From NCBI RefSeq assembly GCF_008386465.1, contig NZ_VUOD01000001.1, positions 409,673-473,672 on the forward strand: a DNA stretch of 64,000 nt, written 5' to 3'. This document shows, piece after piece, positions 46,286 to 56,112 of this stretch. The stretch's first letter is position 1. The number at the start of each line of letters is the position of its first letter. A program made the translations under genes and the position numbers. Origin of the DNA: Arenimonas fontis (lineage in GTDB: Bacteria; Pseudomonadota; Gammaproteobacteria; Xanthomonadales; Xanthomonadaceae). The notes under the pieces are model-generated. The model had not been told where the DNA came from and made no database searches. It saw only the letters and a list, made by a program, of their open reading frames with translations.

Positions 46286-46301
46286 GAGGCCACCTCCCGA
46301 G

Positions 46302-46328
46302 AATTGGCTATGTAATTGCAGGCCAATT
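46302..46328. promoter_or_regulatory. Inverted repeat between MocR and YczE-like genes
   Basis: AATTGGC (46302-46308) and GCCAATT (46322-46328) form 7-bp arms around a 13-base AT-rich centre. It lies 17 bases from both starts. A MocR operator overlapping the divergent promoters is likely. Confidence 0.6.
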
Positions 46329-46345
46329 ATCGCCAAAGTCTGGTC

Positions 46346-47029
46346 ATGGACAAGAACTCCTGCCTCCCCCTCGCCTCCCTGGGGCCGCTGGCCCAGCTGA
46401 GCGCCGGTCGCCTGCCGGAACGCCTGCTCCGGCTGTTGCTCGGGCTGTGGGTCTACGGCCTGTCGGTCGCCTTGATGGTGGAAGGTGCGGTCGGCGCCTC
46501 GCCCTGGGACGTCTTCCACGTCGGCGCCGCCCGCCACCTGCCGCTGTCGCTGGGCGGGGTGATGGTGCTGACATCGCTGCTGATCCTGCTGGCCTGGATC
46601 CCCCTGCGCCAGATGCCGGGCCTGGGCACGATCGCCAATTCGCTGCTGCTGGGCCCCTTCGCCGACCTCAACCTCGCTTGGCTGGGTAGCCCCGAAAGCC
46701 TGCTCACGCGCATGCTGTACATGTCCGCCGGCATCGTCGTCTGCGCCTTCGCGACCGCGCTGTACATCGGCGCGCAGCTCGGGCCCGGGCCCCGCGACGG
46801 GCTGATGACCGGCCTGGTCCGCCGGACCGGCAGGCCGGTCTGGCGGGTCCGCACCGCGATCGAGGCTTCGGTGCTGGTGGCCGGCATCGGACTGGGTGGC
46901 GTGGCCGGTATCGGGACCGTACTGTTCGCCTTCGGGGTGGGTCCGCTGACCCAGCTGTTCCTGCCCCGGCTGACCGTCAGGCTGGAGGCCGGCAACCCCA
47001 CCACGCTCGGGCAGCGAGGCTCCAGGTGA
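46346..47029 (+). CDS. YczE/YitT-family membrane protein
   Basis: The 227-residue protein has about six spans and the YczE features: LLRLLLGLWVYGLSVALMVEGAVGASPWDVFHVG near residues 28-60 and GAQLGPGPRDGLMTGLV near residues 145-162, with the conserved GPGPRDGLM. The role of this family is not known. In several bacteria it is the divergent partner of a MocR-type regulator, as here. Start at 46346 (MDKNSCLPL) is preferred over 46316, which lies in the operator. Its stop overlaps the PhzF gene's alternative GTG start. Confidence 0.88.
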   Translation: MDKNSCLPLASLGPLAQLSAGRLPERLLRLLLGLWVYGLSVALMVEGAVGASPWDVFHVGAARHLPLSLGGVMVLTSLLILLAWIPLRQMPGLGTIANSLLLGPFADLNLAWLGSPESLLTRMLYMSAGIVVCAFATALYIGAQLGPGPRDGLMTGLVRRTGRPVWRVRTAIEASVLVAGIGLGGVAGIGTVLFAFGVGPLTQLFLPRLTVRLEAGNPTTLGQRGSR

Positions 47030-47868
47030 TGACCGAAATCCTGCGCTACTGCGCCTTCAGCAGCGATCCGGCCGGCGGAAACCCGGCAGGGGTGGTGCTC
47101 GATGCGCGCGAGCTGGCCGAGGCCGACATGCAACGCATCGCCGCCGAGGTGGGCTATTCGGAAACCGCCTTCCTTTCCGCACGCTCCGGCGGCGGCTTCG
47201 ACGTGCGCTACTTCAGTCCGCTGGCGGAAGTCAGCTTCTGCGGGCACGCGACGATCGCGGCAGCGGTCGCCCATGCCGACCGCCATGGACCGGGCGACCT
47301 GGACTTCCACACCCGGGCCGGGCGGGTCCGCGTCGCCGTGGACGCGCAGCGGACGGCGACGCTGGTGAGTGTGCCGCCGCGCGTCGAGCCGCTGGCCGCT
47401 GAGGCCCTGGACGGTATCCTGTCGGCGCTGCACTGGCGGCGGGACGAACTCGACCCCGCGCTACCACCCGCGATCGGCTATGCCGGCGCCTGGCACCCGG
47501 TGATCGCGACGGCCAGTCGCGACAGGCTGCGCCGACTGGACTACGACTTCGATGCCCTGGCCGCCCTGATGCGCCAGGCCGGCTGGACCACGGTCGCCCT
47601 GGTCTGGCGCGAGGCGCCCGACCTGTTCCACGCCCGCAACCCCTTTCCTCCGGGCGGCGTCATCGAGGACCCGGCCACTGGTGCCGCCGCCGCCGCCCTG
47701 GGTGCCTGGCTGGCTGCCATAGACGCCCTGCCGGCCAGCCGGCGCGTGCTGATTCACCAGGGTACGGACATGGGCCGCCCGAGCCGACTCCTGGTCACCG
47801 TGCCGCTCGGGTCCGGGGCCGGTATCCGGGTCAGCGGGACCGCCGTGGAGACGACAGGTGCCGGCTGA
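47029..47868 (+). CDS. PhzF-family isomerase
   Basis: The 279-residue protein of the PhzF/diaminopimelate-epimerase fold has its catalytic Glu in SETAFLS-type N-terminal context (VGYSETAFL near residue 44), SFCGHATIAAAVA near residue 68 and EDPATGAAAAALGAWLA near residue 210. Related enzymes isomerise small metabolites such as DHHA in phenazine synthesis; no phenazine genes are nearby, so the substrate is unknown. ATG 47029 is preferred; a GTG at 47026 overlapping the YczE-like stop is an alternative. Probably cotranscribed with the membrane protein. Confidence 0.88.
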   Translation: MTEILRYCAFSSDPAGGNPAGVVLDARELAEADMQRIAAEVGYSETAFLSARSGGGFDVRYFSPLAEVSFCGHATIAAAVAHADRHGPGDLDFHTRAGRVRVAVDAQRTATLVSVPPRVEPLAAEALDGILSALHWRRDELDPALPPAIGYAGAWHPVIATASRDRLRRLDYDFDALAALMRQAGWTTVALVWREAPDLFHARNPFPPGGVIEDPATGAAAAALGAWLAAIDALPASRRVLIHQGTDMGRPSRLLVTVPLGSGAGIRVSGTAVETTGAG

Positions 47869-47883
47869 GGCAGCAGCCAGCCT

Positions 47884-49278
47884 TCATGGCGCCAGCGGTC
47901 GTGCCAGGCTGGCCTGCTTGCGCACGATCAGCATGGCGATCTCGAGCGACTGCTCGTAGTTCAGGCGCGGATCCACGGTGGAGCGGTAGGCCCGCTGCAG
48001 GTCGGCATCGGTCAGTTCACGGGCGCCGCCGGTGCATTCGGTGACGTTCTCGCCGGTCAGCTCCAGGTGGACACCGCCCAGGCGCGTTCCGGCCGCGGCG
48101 TGCAGCTCGAAGACCTGTTCCAGCTCGGCACGGATGTTCTCGAAACGGCGGGTCTTGTAGCCATTGCTGGCCACCTCCGTGTTGCCGTGCATCGGATCGC
48201 AAACCCAGAGCACGCGCCGGCCTTCGCGCCGCACCGCCTCCAGCAGCGGCGGCAAGCACTCCGCCACCCTGGTGGCGCCCATGCGATGGATGAAGGTCAG
48301 CCGCCCCGGTTCATTGCCGGGATCGAGCAGATCGGCCAGCCGCAACAGCCGGTCGGGCGTCGCCGAGGGTCCCAACTTGACCGCAACCGGATTGCGCAAA
48401 CCGCGGAAGTATTCGACGTGAGCGCCCTCGGGGTCGGCGGTGCGCATGCCGATCCACGGGAAGTGGGTGGAGAGGTTGAACCAGCCCCACTGGCGTGGCA
48501 CCTGCCGGGTCAGCGCTTCCTCGTAGGGCAACAGCAACGCCTCGTGCGAAGTGTAGAAGTCGGCCCGGTTGAGGTTGTGCAGCGCCTCGCCGGACAGCGT
48601 CTCCATGAAACGCACGGCGTCGCCGACGGCGGCGACCATGCGCTGGTACTCGTCGGCCAGCGGCGAGTGCCCCACCCAGCCCAGATCCCAGTACTCGGGG
48701 TGGTGCAGGTCGGCAAAGCCGCCGTCGATCAACGCCCGGACGAAGTTCATGGTCATGGCCGAGCGGGCGTGCCCCTTGACCATGCGGCGCGGATCCGGTG
48801 TGCGGGCGGCGTCGGAGAATTCGGGCCCGTTGATGAAGTCGCCGCGGTAGCTGGGCAGGGTCCGGCCTTCACGGGTTTCGGTATCGGCCGAGCGCGGTTT
48901 GGCGTACTGGCCGGCGAAACGGCCCACGCGCACCACCGGCAAGCGCAAGCCATGCACCAGCACCAGGCTCATCTGCAGCAGGACCTTCAGGCGGTTGGAA
49001 ACCAGGCCCGACTCGCAGTCAGCGAAACTCTCGGCACAATCGCCGCCCTGCAGCAGGAACCGCTTGCCTTCCTGCGCTTCCGCCAGCAGGCGCTTGAGCT
49101 CCAGGATCTCCCAGGAGGTCACCAGGGGCGGCAAGCGCCGCAACTCCTCCTGCACGCCGGCCAGGGCCTCGGGATCCGGATAGACCGGCTGCTGTGCCGC
49201 CGGGCGACCACGCCAGCTGTCCGGCGCCCAGTCGGCGGCGACGGATACGGGCTGCAGGCTGCGGTCTGGCACGGTCAT
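47884..49278 (-). CDS. Class II 3-deoxy-7-phosphoheptulonate (DAHP) synthase
   Basis: The 464-residue enzyme catalyses the first step of the shikimate pathway. Its plant-like class II signature is seen: LLQGGDCAESFADCESG near residue 75, FAGQYAKPRS, and the late VCDPMHGNTEVASNGYKTRRFENI and LELTGENVTECTGG segments. The metal Cys is in GGDCAES and other ligands include His in DPMHGN. It is monocistronic by position, convergent with the PhzF gene and followed by dsbB upstream on the same strand. Start at 49278 is the first ATG giving the family N-terminus. Confidence 0.97.
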   Translation of the reverse strand: MTVPDRSLQPVSVAADWAPDSWRGRPAAQQPVYPDPEALAGVQEELRRLPPLVTSWEILELKRLLAEAQEGKRFLLQGGDCAESFADCESGLVSNRLKVLLQMSLVLVHGLRLPVVRVGRFAGQYAKPRSADTETREGRTLPSYRGDFINGPEFSDAARTPDPRRMVKGHARSAMTMNFVRALIDGGFADLHHPEYWDLGWVGHSPLADEYQRMVAAVGDAVRFMETLSGEALHNLNRADFYTSHEALLLPYEEALTRQVPRQWGWFNLSTHFPWIGMRTADPEGAHVEYFRGLRNPVAVKLGPSATPDRLLRLADLLDPGNEPGRLTFIHRMGATRVAECLPPLLEAVRREGRRVLWVCDPMHGNTEVASNGYKTRRFENIRAELEQVFELHAAAGTRLGGVHLELTGENVTECTGGARELTDADLQRAYRSTVDPRLNYEQSLEIAMLIVRKQASLARPLAP

Positions 49279-49348
49279 CTCGAAGGGTTCCGGATCGGGC
49301 TGGTCATCATGCCACAGGGACGACGGGGACCCAGCGGCGGTCGCGGTC

Positions 49349-49858
49349 TCACCGGCGACGAAACCCCGCCCAAAGGGCGAACCCGCCGAGGGCCACGAAC
49401 CACACCAGGGTCCAGGCCGGCATGGACAGACCGAGAAAGGTCCAGTCGATCGCGGCACATTCGCCCGAGCCCTGCAGCACCTTGGCCAGGGCCTCGAACA
49501 TGCCCATGGCCTCCACCATGTAGTCCAGGCCCATGCTGGTGCAAAGGGGCACGTCCTCGGCCGGCAGGGATTGCAGCCAGACGTGCCGCCCGGCCACGCC
49601 GGCGCCGGCGGCGGCCGGCAGGAAGACCAGCAGGCCGTATGCCGCCCGTCCGCCCCGGCCCCGCGGCGAGTGCAGGCCGCCGGCCAGGAAGACCAGGCCC
49701 ATTACCGCGAAGGCAATGCGTTGCAGGATGCAGAGCGGACACGGCATCAGCAGCATGCCGAACTGCGCGTACAGGGCGTAGGCCAGCAGGCTGGCGCAAG
49801 ACGCGAAGCCGGCGAGAAACTGGCCGCGGAAACTCCAACGGAGCGGATTGGCGCGCAT
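49349..49858 (-). CDS. dsbB: Disulfide-bond formation protein DsbB
   Basis: This four-span inner-membrane protein of 169 residues reoxidises DsbA using quinones. The first cysteine pair is in MLLMPCPLCILQRIAF (CPLC near residue 40-43) and the second pair comprises Cys in DVPLCTSMG and SGECAAIDW, each in its expected periplasmic loop. The Arg following the CxxC helix (LQR) that contacts quinone is present. It reads in the same direction as the DAHP synthase gene, 70 bases away. Confidence 0.96.
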   Translation of the reverse strand: MRANPLRWSFRGQFLAGFASCASLLAYALYAQFGMLLMPCPLCILQRIAFAVMGLVFLAGGLHSPRGRGGRAAYGLLVFLPAAAGAGVAGRHVWLQSLPAEDVPLCTSMGLDYMVEAMGMFEALAKVLQGSGECAAIDWTFLGLSMPAWTLVWFVALGGFALWAGFRRR

Positions 49859-49973
49859 GGGAACTCCTGGGAAGCGGCATCAGCCTACATCGACCGCTCG
49901 CCGCACCGGAAGTTTCCGCGACCCCTGCGGCGGCACGTACCCGGACCCGGAATGCGGATGCTTGCAGGCGCCG

Positions 49974-50007
49974 AAAACAGCGAACCCCGGCCGAGGCCGG
50001 GGTTCGC
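49974..50007 (-). terminator. Terminator of the ribosomal supercluster after rplQ
   Basis: A perfect 13-bp stem GCGAACCCCGGCC with its complement (49980-49992 / 49995-50007) is followed on the minus strand by TGTTTTCG. It lies 27 bases after the rplQ stop. Confidence 0.85.
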
Positions 50008-50034
50008 GTTGCAACCAGCCTCAGGCGGCCGGTA

Positions 50035-50415
50035 CTACTCGGCAGCCTCGGCAGCCTGCGGCCGATCCACCAGCTCGACGTAGGCCATCGGGGCATTGTC
50101 GCCCGGACGAAAGCCGCACTTGAGGATGCGCAGGTAACCGCCTGGGCGGGCCTTGTAACGCGGCCCCAATTCGACGAACAGCTTGCCCACCGCCTCCTTG
50201 TCGCGCAGCCGCGACATGGCCAGGCGGCGGTTGGCGACGCCGTCGTTCTTGCCGATGGTGATCAACGGCTCGGCGACGCGGCGCAGCTCCTTGGCCTTCG
50301 GCAGGGTGGTGCGGATCAGCTCGTGCTTGATCAGCGATGCGGCCATGTTGCGGAACATGGCTTCCCGGTGGGAGCTGGTGCGGCTGAACTTGCGGCCGGA
50401 TTTCTGGTGACGCAT
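50035..50415 (-). CDS. rplQ: 50S ribosomal protein L17
   Basis: The 126-residue protein starts [25 protein letters not shown], the highly conserved L17 N-terminus, and contains [25 protein letters not shown]. It binds 23S rRNA near the exit tunnel. It is the last gene of the alpha operon, 24 bases after rpoA, and is followed by a strong terminator. The C-terminal tail ([10 protein letters not shown]) is an acidic extension. Confidence 0.99.
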   Translation of the reverse strand: MRHQKSGRKFSRTSSHREAMFRNMAASLIKHELIRTTLPKAKELRRVAEPLITIGKNDGVANRRLAMSRLRDKEAVGKLFVELGPRYKARPGGYLRILKCGFRPGDNAPMAYVELVDRPQAAEAAE

Positions 50416-50444
50416 GGTCGTAATTCCCTTCTAGATGCCTGGAC

Positions 50445-51440
50445 TCAGCCCAGCATGCCCTGCTGGAGGCCGGCCGGCGGCCAGTTCTCGAGCTTCATGC
50501 CCAGCGACAGGCCACGCTGGGCCAGCACTTCCTTGATCTCGGTGAGCGACTTCTTGCCCAGGTTAGGGGTCTTGAGCAGCTCGACCTCGGTGCGCTGGAT
50601 CAGGTCGCCGATGTAGTAGATGTTCTCGGCCTTGAGGCAGTTCGCCGAACGGACGGTCAGCTCCAGGTCGTCGATCGGACGCAGCAGCACCGGATCCACG
50701 CCGGTGGCAGCGGACTTGGCCGGGCCGCGCTCGCGCTGGGTGAAGTCGCCGAACACCGACAGCTGATCGGTGAGGATGTCGGCGGCGGTACGCACGGCCT
50801 CCTCGGCGTCGATGGTGCCGTTGGTCTCGATCTCGAGCACCAGCTTGTCGAGGTCGGTCCGCTGCTCGACGCGGGCGGCCTCGACCGAGTACGCCACGCG
50901 ACGCACCGGCGAGAAGGAGGCGTCCAGCATCAGCCGGCCGATCGGGCGCGCTTCCTCGTCCGGACGGCGGCGGTCCACCGCTGGTTGGTAGCCGAGGCCG
51001 CGTTCGACCTTGAGCCGCATGTTCAGCGCCGTATCCTTGGTCAGCGTGCAGATCACGTGCTCGGGATTGAAGATCTCGACATTGTGGTCGGTCTTGATGT
51101 CGCCGGCGGTGACAACGCCCGGCCCCTTCTTCTGCAGCGTCAGCGTGGTGTGGTCCACGTTGTGCATGCGAATGGCCACGTCCTTGAGGTTCAGCAGGAC
51201 TTCGAGCACGTCCTCCTGCAAGCCCTCGACCGTGGTGTACTCGTGCAGCACGCCGTCGATCTCCACTTCGGTGATGGCGAAACCGGGAATCGAGGACAGC
51301 AGCACGCGGCGCAGGGCATTGCCGAGCGTGTGGCCATAGCCGCGCTCGAGCGGCTCAATGGTCACCTTGGCGCGGTTTGCACCGAGGCGTTCGATGTGCG
51401 GGCCGCGGGGGCGCAGCACCTGGGTGGCGGTAACCGTCAT
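50445..51440 (-). CDS. rpoA: RNA polymerase alpha subunit
   Basis: The 331-residue alpha subunit has the N-terminal assembly domain ([22 protein letters not shown] near residue 32-53), a flexible linker around residue 235, and the C-terminal domain that touches UP elements and activators ([39 protein letters not shown]). The start at 51440 is ATG; a TTG two codons earlier gives two more residues and is less likely. Fourth gene of the alpha operon. Confidence 0.99.
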   Translation of the reverse strand: MTVTATQVLRPRGPHIERLGANRAKVTIEPLERGYGHTLGNALRRVLLSSIPGFAITEVEIDGVLHEYTTVEGLQEDVLEVLLNLKDVAIRMHNVDHTTLTLQKKGPGVVTAGDIKTDHNVEIFNPEHVICTLTKDTALNMRLKVERGLGYQPAVDRRRPDEEARPIGRLMLDASFSPVRRVAYSVEAARVEQRTDLDKLVLEIETNGTIDAEEAVRTAADILTDQLSVFGDFTQRERGPAKSAATGVDPVLLRPIDDLELTVRSANCLKAENIYYIGDLIQRTEVELLKTPNLGKKSLTEIKEVLAQRGLSLGMKLENWPPAGLQQGMLG

Positions 51441-51462
51441 GGTCAAGGCGTCTCCTGGAGGA

Positions 51463-52092
51463 TTACTTCGAGTACAGCTCGACGATCAGCGCTTCGTTGA
51501 TGTCGGAGGGCAGGTCGGAGCGGTCCGGGACGGCCTTGAAGACGCCGGAGAACTTCTTCGCGTCCACCTCGACCCAGCTCGGAACCAGATCCATCTGCTG
51601 GGCCAGGGTGACGGCCTCCTGCACGACCAGGTGCTTCTGGGCACGCTCGGTCAGCTGGATGCTGTCGCCGGCCTTGACCTGGTAGGACGGCAGGTTGACG
51701 GCCTTGCCGTTCACCAGAACGCCCTTGTGCGACACCAGCTGACGGGCCTGCGGACGGGTGACCGCGAAACCCATGCGGTAGACGACATTGTCGAGGCGCT
51801 GCTCGAGCATCTGCAGCAGGTTCTCGCCGGTGTTGCCCTTCCGGTTGGAGGCTTTCTTGTAGTAATTGCGGAACTGCCGCTCCAGCAGGCCGTAAATACG
51901 CTTGACCTTCTGCTTCTCGCGCAGCTGGTTGGCGTAGTCGGACAGCTTGCCGCGCTTGGCGGCGGCGCCATGCTGGCCGGGCTTCTGCTCCAGCTTGCAC
52001 TTGGAGTCGATGGCGCGGGCCGGCGACTTCAGGCCGAGGTCGGCGCCTTCGCGACGGGCCAGCTTGCAGGTGGGACCGATGTAACGAGCCAT
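51463..52092 (-). CDS. rpsD: 30S ribosomal protein S4
   Basis: S4 starts 16S rRNA folding and in enterics represses the alpha operon by binding its leader. The 209 residues open with [19 protein letters not shown] and hold the S4 domain ([26 protein letters not shown]). Only one cysteine is near the N-terminus, so this is the zinc-free form. An S4-type pseudoknot target in the leader before rpsM was not identified by eye. Confidence 0.99.
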   Translation of the reverse strand: MARYIGPTCKLARREGADLGLKSPARAIDSKCKLEQKPGQHGAAAKRGKLSDYANQLREKQKVKRIYGLLERQFRNYYKKASNRKGNTGENLLQMLEQRLDNVVYRMGFAVTRPQARQLVSHKGVLVNGKAVNLPSYQVKAGDSIQLTERAQKHLVVQEAVTLAQQMDLVPSWVEVDAKKFSGVFKAVPDRSDLPSDINEALIVELYSK

Positions 52093-52113
52093 TTCCCTAG
52101 TCTCCTCTTCCCG

Positions 52114-52503
52114 TCAGACGCGGCGCTTCTTCGGCGGCCGGCACCCGTTGTGCGGGATGGGGGTGACGTCGACGATGTTGGTGATCTTGTAACCGCAGGC
52201 GTTCAGCGAACGCACCGCCGACTCGCGGCCCGGACCAGGACCCTTGATGCGGACCTCGAGGGTCTTCACGCCGTAATCGAGGGCAGCCTTGCCGGCCTTT
52301 TCGGCGGCGACCTGGGCCGCAAACGGAGTGGACTTGCGGGAACCGCGGAAGCCCGCGCCACCCGAGGTCGCCCAGGACAGTGCATTGCCCTGGCGGTCGG
52401 TGATGGTGACGATGGTGTTGTTGAAAGACGCCTGGACGTGGGCGATGCCGTCGGTGACGACACGCTTGATCTTCTTCTTGGTCTTGGCAGCCGGCTTGTT
52501 CAT
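52114..52503 (-). CDS. rpsK: 30S ribosomal protein S11
   Basis: The 129-residue protein starts with a basic leader ([19 protein letters not shown]) and has [28 protein letters not shown] and the C-terminal [18 protein letters not shown], all typical of S11, which lines the platform near the mRNA exit. It follows rpsM by 12 bases. Confidence 0.99.
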   Translation of the reverse strand: MNKPAAKTKKKIKRVVTDGIAHVQASFNNTIVTITDRQGNALSWATSGGAGFRGSRKSTPFAAQVAAEKAGKAALDYGVKTLEVRIKGPGPGRESAVRSLNACGYKITNIVDVTPIPHNGCRPPKKRRV

Positions 52504-52515
52504 TGGGCGCGGTCC

Positions 52516-52872
52516 TTACTTCTTGATGGCCTTGCGCGGGCCCTTGCGGGTCCGGGCATTGGTGCGGGTGCGCTGGCCGCGCAGCGGGAGGCCGCGGCGA
52601 TGGCGCAGGCCGCGGTAGCAGCCCAGGTCCATCAATCGCTTGATCGACATGCCGACCTCGCGGCGCAGGTCGCCCTCGACCGTATACTTGGCCACCTCGG
52701 CGCGGATGCGCTCGATTTCCGGCTCGGAAAGGTCACGGATCTTCGTGGTCGGGGCGACGCCGGCCGCCTCGCAAACCAGCCTGGACCGGGTACGGCCGAT
52801 GCCGTAGATACTCTGCAGGCCCACCCAGACGTGCTTCTGGACAGGCAGGTTGACACCCGCAATGCGCGCCAT
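52516..52872 (-). CDS. rpsM: 30S ribosomal protein S13
   Basis: The 118-residue protein starts [26 protein letters not shown] and ends [18 protein letters not shown], as expected for S13 in the head of the small subunit. A longer in-frame reading exists but its extra part is low-complexity intergenic sequence. TTTTGGAGATC precedes the ATG. It is the first gene of the alpha operon, and no rpmJ gene lies before it. Confidence 0.99.
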   Translation of the reverse strand: MARIAGVNLPVQKHVWVGLQSIYGIGRTRSRLVCEAAGVAPTTKIRDLSEPEIERIRAEVAKYTVEGDLRREVGMSIKRLMDLGCYRGLRHRRGLPLRGQRTRTNARTRKGPRKAIKK

Positions 52873-52913
52873 CAGGCGATCTCCAAAACTTAGTTGAGCG
52901 CAGTGAATCAGCA

Positions 52914-52919
52914 ATTGTA
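52914..52919 (-). promoter_or_regulatory. Candidate -10 box of the alpha operon promoter
   Basis: On the minus strand TACAAT in AGTACAATTGCTGATTC lies about 41 bases before rpsM. A weak TACAAA sits 17 bases upstream. The spot is just after the last of a series of hairpins. Confidence 0.55.
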
Positions 52920-52946
52920 CTAGGGCCTGGGGTTCCTTTGTAGCCC

Positions 52947-53100
52947 CCCGGGGCCGACCCCGGGAAACCCGGCATGGGGAGTGTGCCCATGCTCCGGCGA
53001 CGGACCCTTCCCTGCCCGGCCCCTTCCAAGGGCCCGGGCGCCCGCGCTCCTCCAGCGCGGGACCGGGAGGGCCCATCCGCGCGCCAAGCCGCCGCGCGGA
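52947..53100 (-). promoter_or_regulatory. Hairpin series in the secY-rpsM gap
   Basis: Four perfect inverted repeats lie in the 249-base gap: 52947-52964 (7 bp), 52972-52992 (7 bp), 53041-53061 (8 bp, CCCGCGCT) and 53076-53100 (8 bp, TCCGCGCG). None has a T-run. The gap has no gene: rpmJ was searched for by its cysteine pattern and not found. It may separate spc and alpha transcripts. Confidence 0.6.
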
Positions 53101-53121
53101 TCGCCCATCGTCGGGGGTTCC

Positions 53122-54495
53122 TCAGCCGCGGGCGAAGCCGCCGCGGGAACCACCCTTCAGATTCGCCTTTTTCATCAGGCTCTCGTACTGATGCGACATC
53201 AGGTGAGCCTGGATCTGGGCGGTGAAGTCCATCACCACCACCACCACGATCAGCAGCGAGGTGCCGCCGAAATAGAACGGGACCGGCCAGAATGCCCGCA
53301 ACACCTCGGGCAGCAGGCATACCAGCACCAGGTACAGGGAACCAACCAGGGTCAGCCGGGTCAGCACGCCGTCGATGTAGTCGGCCGTGGCCTTGCCGGG
53401 GCGGATGCCCGGCACCAGGGCGCCGGACTTCTTCAGGTTGTCGGCTGTCTCCTGGCTGTTGAACACCAGGGCCGTGTAGAAAAACGCAAACCCCATGATC
53501 ATGGCCCCGTAAAGGAGCATGTGCAGGGGCTCGCTCGGCGCCAGGGCCTGGCTGAGGTCCTGCAGGACCACGCCGAGCCGATCGCGCCAGCCGTCGCCGG
53601 TGGGGGCGCCGGTCTGTCCGAACCACTGGGCCATGGTGGCCGGGAACATGATCAGGCTGGAGGCGAAGATAGCCGGAATCACGCCGGACATGTTCAGCTT
53701 CAGCGGCAGATGCGAACTCTGGTTCATGTAGGCCTGGCGACCACCCTGGCGGCGGGCGTAGTTCACCGGGATGCGGCGCTGGCCGCGCTCCATGAACACC
53801 ACGAAATAGGTCACGCCCAGCACCAGCGCCAGAATCACCAGCATGGCGAACCAGCTCAGCTCGCCATTGCTGACCTGCTGGAAGGTGCTGACGGTGGCGC
53901 CGGGAAGGCTGGCCACGATACCGGCGAAGATGATCAGCGAGATACCGTTGCCGACGCCGCGCTCGGTGATCTGCTCGCCCAGCCACATCAGGAACATGGT
54001 GCCAGCGGTCAGCGCCACGATCGCGGTCAGGATGAAGCCGGGTCCGGGCGCGTAGACGACCCCGGGCTGTCCTTGCAGCATCGAGGCGATCGAACCGGCC
54101 TGGACGATGGCCAGGAACACGGCGCCCACCCGCGAATACTGGGTCAGCTTGCGCCGGCCGCTTTCGCCCTCCTTCCTCAACGCCTTCCAGGGCTCGTACA
54201 CCTGGCCCATCAGCTGCACGATGATGGACGCGGAGATGTACGGGATTACGTTCAGGGCGAACAGGCTGAAGCGGTTCAGGGCGCCGCCGGAGAACATGTT
54301 GAACATGTCCACGATGGTCCCCTGCTGCTGCTCCATCAGCCGCAACATCGCCTCCGGATCGATGCCCGGCACCGGAATGTAACTGCCGATGCGGTAGACG
54401 ATCAGGGCGCCGACGACGAACAGCAAGCGCTGGCGGAGCTCGGTGAACTTGCCGAGCCCGCCCAGGGAACCAGCTGCGGAGAGGGAACGGGACAA
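53122..54495 (-). CDS. secY: Protein translocase subunit SecY
   Basis: SecY forms the protein-conducting channel in the inner membrane. The 457-residue protein shows ten spans, [14 protein letters not shown] near the N-terminus, plug and hinge segments ([31 protein letters not shown]), and the cytoplasmic loop [37 protein letters not shown]. It lies 4 bases after rplO and ends the spc operon. The C-terminus is a basic tail ([12 protein letters not shown]). Confidence 0.98.
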   Translation of the reverse strand: MSRSLSAAGSLGGLGKFTELRQRLLFVVGALIVYRIGSYIPVPGIDPEAMLRLMEQQQGTIVDMFNMFSGGALNRFSLFALNVIPYISASIIVQLMGQVYEPWKALRKEGESGRRKLTQYSRVGAVFLAIVQAGSIASMLQGQPGVVYAPGPGFILTAIVALTAGTMFLMWLGEQITERGVGNGISLIIFAGIVASLPGATVSTFQQVSNGELSWFAMLVILALVLGVTYFVVFMERGQRRIPVNYARRQGGRQAYMNQSSHLPLKLNMSGVIPAIFASSLIMFPATMAQWFGQTGAPTGDGWRDRLGVVLQDLSQALAPSEPLHMLLYGAMIMGFAFFYTALVFNSQETADNLKKSGALVPGIRPGKATADYIDGVLTRLTLVGSLYLVLVCLLPEVLRAFWPVPFYFGGTSLLIVVVVVMDFTAQIQAHLMSHQYESLMKKANLKGGSRGGFARG

Positions 54496-54499
54496 GGGA

Positions 54500-54937
54500 T
54501 TACTCCGTCACGCTGCCACCGGCGGCCTCGATCGCGGCCTTGGCACCCGCGGTCGCAAGCACGCCCTTGAGCACGAACCTCTTGCTGACCTCACCCTTCT
54601 TCACCACCTTGGCCTGCCTGGCAGTGGCAGGCACCAGCTTGGCGGCGCGCAGGGCGGCAATGTCGATCTCACCCGCTTCCAGGCGCTCCAGCTGATACAA
54701 CAGCACTTCGGCGGTGTCGTTCTTGGTGCGCGAACGGAAACCGATCTTGGGCAGACGGCGCTGCATCGGCATCTGGCCGCCCTCGAAGCCGGGCTTGATC
54801 TTGCCCTTGCCGGTGCGGGCGTAGGAGCCCTTGTGGCCGCGGCCGGCGGTCTTGCCGAGGCCGGAGCCGATGCCGCGGCCGACGCGCACGCGGTCCTTGC
54901 GGGCACCTTCGGCGGGCTTGAGCGTGTTGAGTTTCAT
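54500..54937 (-). CDS. rplO: 50S ribosomal protein L15
   Basis: The 145-residue protein starts [22 protein letters not shown] and contains [20 protein letters not shown], the glycine- and arginine-rich L15 signature for late 50S assembly. It overlaps nothing but lies close to rpmD (20 bases) and secY (4 bases). Confidence 0.99.
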   Translation of the reverse strand: MKLNTLKPAEGARKDRVRVGRGIGSGLGKTAGRGHKGSYARTGKGKIKPGFEGGQMPMQRRLPKIGFRSRTKNDTAEVLLYQLERLEAGEIDIAALRAAKLVPATARQAKVVKKGEVSKRFVLKGVLATAGAKAAIEAAGGSVTE

Positions 54938-54957
54938 GATCTCTATCCTCCGGGCGC

Positions 54958-55140
54958 TCAGGACTCGACGCGCACCAGGTAGTGCAGCTGGTTGATCAGG
55001 CCGCGAACGGACGGGGAGTCCTTGAGTTCGCGGACGTCATTGAGCTTGTTCAGGCCGAGGGCGCGTACCGAGACGCGATGGCGCTGCTGACAGCCGCGCA
55101 GGCCCTTGACCAGGCGGACCTTGATGGTCTTCTCAGCCAT
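54958..55140 (-). CDS. rpmD: 50S ribosomal protein L30
   Basis: A 60-residue protein, [39 protein letters not shown], fitting the short bacterial L30. Its start lies within the end of rpsE, 8 bases of overlap. Confidence 0.98.
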   Translation of the reverse strand: MAEKTIKVRLVKGLRGCQQRHRVSVRALGLNKLNDVRELKDSPSVRGLINQLHYLVRVES

Positions 55141-55654
55141 TGAGGATCTCCTCCACCTTCTTGCCGCGCTTGGCAGCGATCCGGGCCGGCGACTGGGCCG
55201 CAGCCAGGCCCTTGACCGTGGCGCGAACCAGGTTTATGGGGTTGCGCGAGCCGACCGCCTTGGCCAACACGTCTTTCACGCCGACTGCCTCGAGCACCGC
55301 GCGCATGGCGCCGCCGGCGATCACGCCGGTACCTTCCGAGGCCGGCTGCATGTACACGCGGGCCGCACCATGATTGGCCTTGACCGGATGGAACAGGGTG
55401 CCATTGTTCAACTCGACCGACACCATGGACCGGCGGGCGTACTCCATGGACTTCTGGATGGCCACCGGCACTTCGCGCGCCTTGCCGTAACCGAAGCCAA
55501 CCTTGCCGGCGCCGTCGCCGACCACCGTCAGCGCGGTGAAGGTGAACTGACGACCGCCCTTGACGGTCTTGGACACGCGGTTGACCGCGACCAGCTTCTC
55601 GATGAAGCCGTCCTCGCTCTCGCCGCGATTGCGCTCGCGCTCGTTGCTGCTCAT
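55133..55654 (-). CDS. rpsE: 30S ribosomal protein S5
   Basis: The 173-residue S5 has the double-stranded RNA-binding domain ([30 protein letters not shown]) and the [14 protein letters not shown] and [14 protein letters not shown] loops that affect decoding accuracy. The start at 55654 is preceded by GAAACGAC, a weak ribosome site. A longer in-frame ORF begins in the rplR-rpsE gap and is rejected. Confidence 0.98.
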   Translation of the reverse strand: MSSNERERNRGESEDGFIEKLVAVNRVSKTVKGGRQFTFTALTVVGDGAGKVGFGYGKAREVPVAIQKSMEYARRSMVSVELNNGTLFHPVKANHGAARVYMQPASEGTGVIAGGAMRAVLEAVGVKDVLAKAVGSRNPINLVRATVKGLAAAQSPARIAAKRGKKVEEILNG

Positions 55655-55727
55655 GTCGTTTCCTGGATGCTTACGGCCTGGGCCGCTTGTAGTTGTGGGT
55701 GGCTCGTGGAACCTGGACCTGATGGTC

Positions 55728-56081
55728 TCAGAACTGCAGGCCGCCCTCGCGAGCGGCATCGGCTAGCGCCTTGACGCGGCCGTGGTAACGGTATCCGGAC
55801 CGGTCGAAAGCCACCTTGTCGATGCCCGCAGCCAGCGCCTTGGCGGCAATGGCACGGCCGACCCTGGCGGCGGCCTCGAGGTTCTTGGTGCTCTTCAGCC
55901 CCTCCTTCACGTCGGCCTGGACGGTGGAAGCGGCCGCCAGCACCTTGGAGCCGTCGGCGCTGAACACCTGGGCATAGATATGCTGGCCGCTACGCAGCAC
56001 GGACAGCCGGGCCACGCCCAGGTTGCGGATGTGGGCGCGGGTGGACTTGGCGCGGCGGAGACGGGCGGTCTTCTTTTCCAT
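55728..56081 (-). CDS. rplR: 50S ribosomal protein L18
   Basis: The 117-residue protein ([19 protein letters not shown]) binds 5S rRNA; the end is [27 protein letters not shown]. Two in-frame ATGs exist. The one at 56081 lies 9 bases after GAGG, the other at 56087 only 3 bases after it, so 56081 is chosen. Confidence 0.98.
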   Translation of the reverse strand: MEKKTARLRRAKSTRAHIRNLGVARLSVLRSGQHIYAQVFSADGSKVLAAASTVQADVKEGLKSTKNLEAAARVGRAIAAKALAAGIDKVAFDRSGYRYHGRVKALADAAREGGLQF

Positions 56082-56112
56082 GGTCATATACCTCGCGGAA
56101 GCTGAAGCGCCC

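Noticed and set aside
48067..50616. 849-residue plus-strand frame across DAHP synthase, dsbB and rplQ
   Set aside because: Runs antisense to three well-identified genes; no recognisable protein.
52873..53121. Possible rpmJ (L36) gene between secY and rpsM
   Set aside because: No reading frame with the L36 cysteine/histidine pattern on the minus strand; the short frames there are low-complexity.
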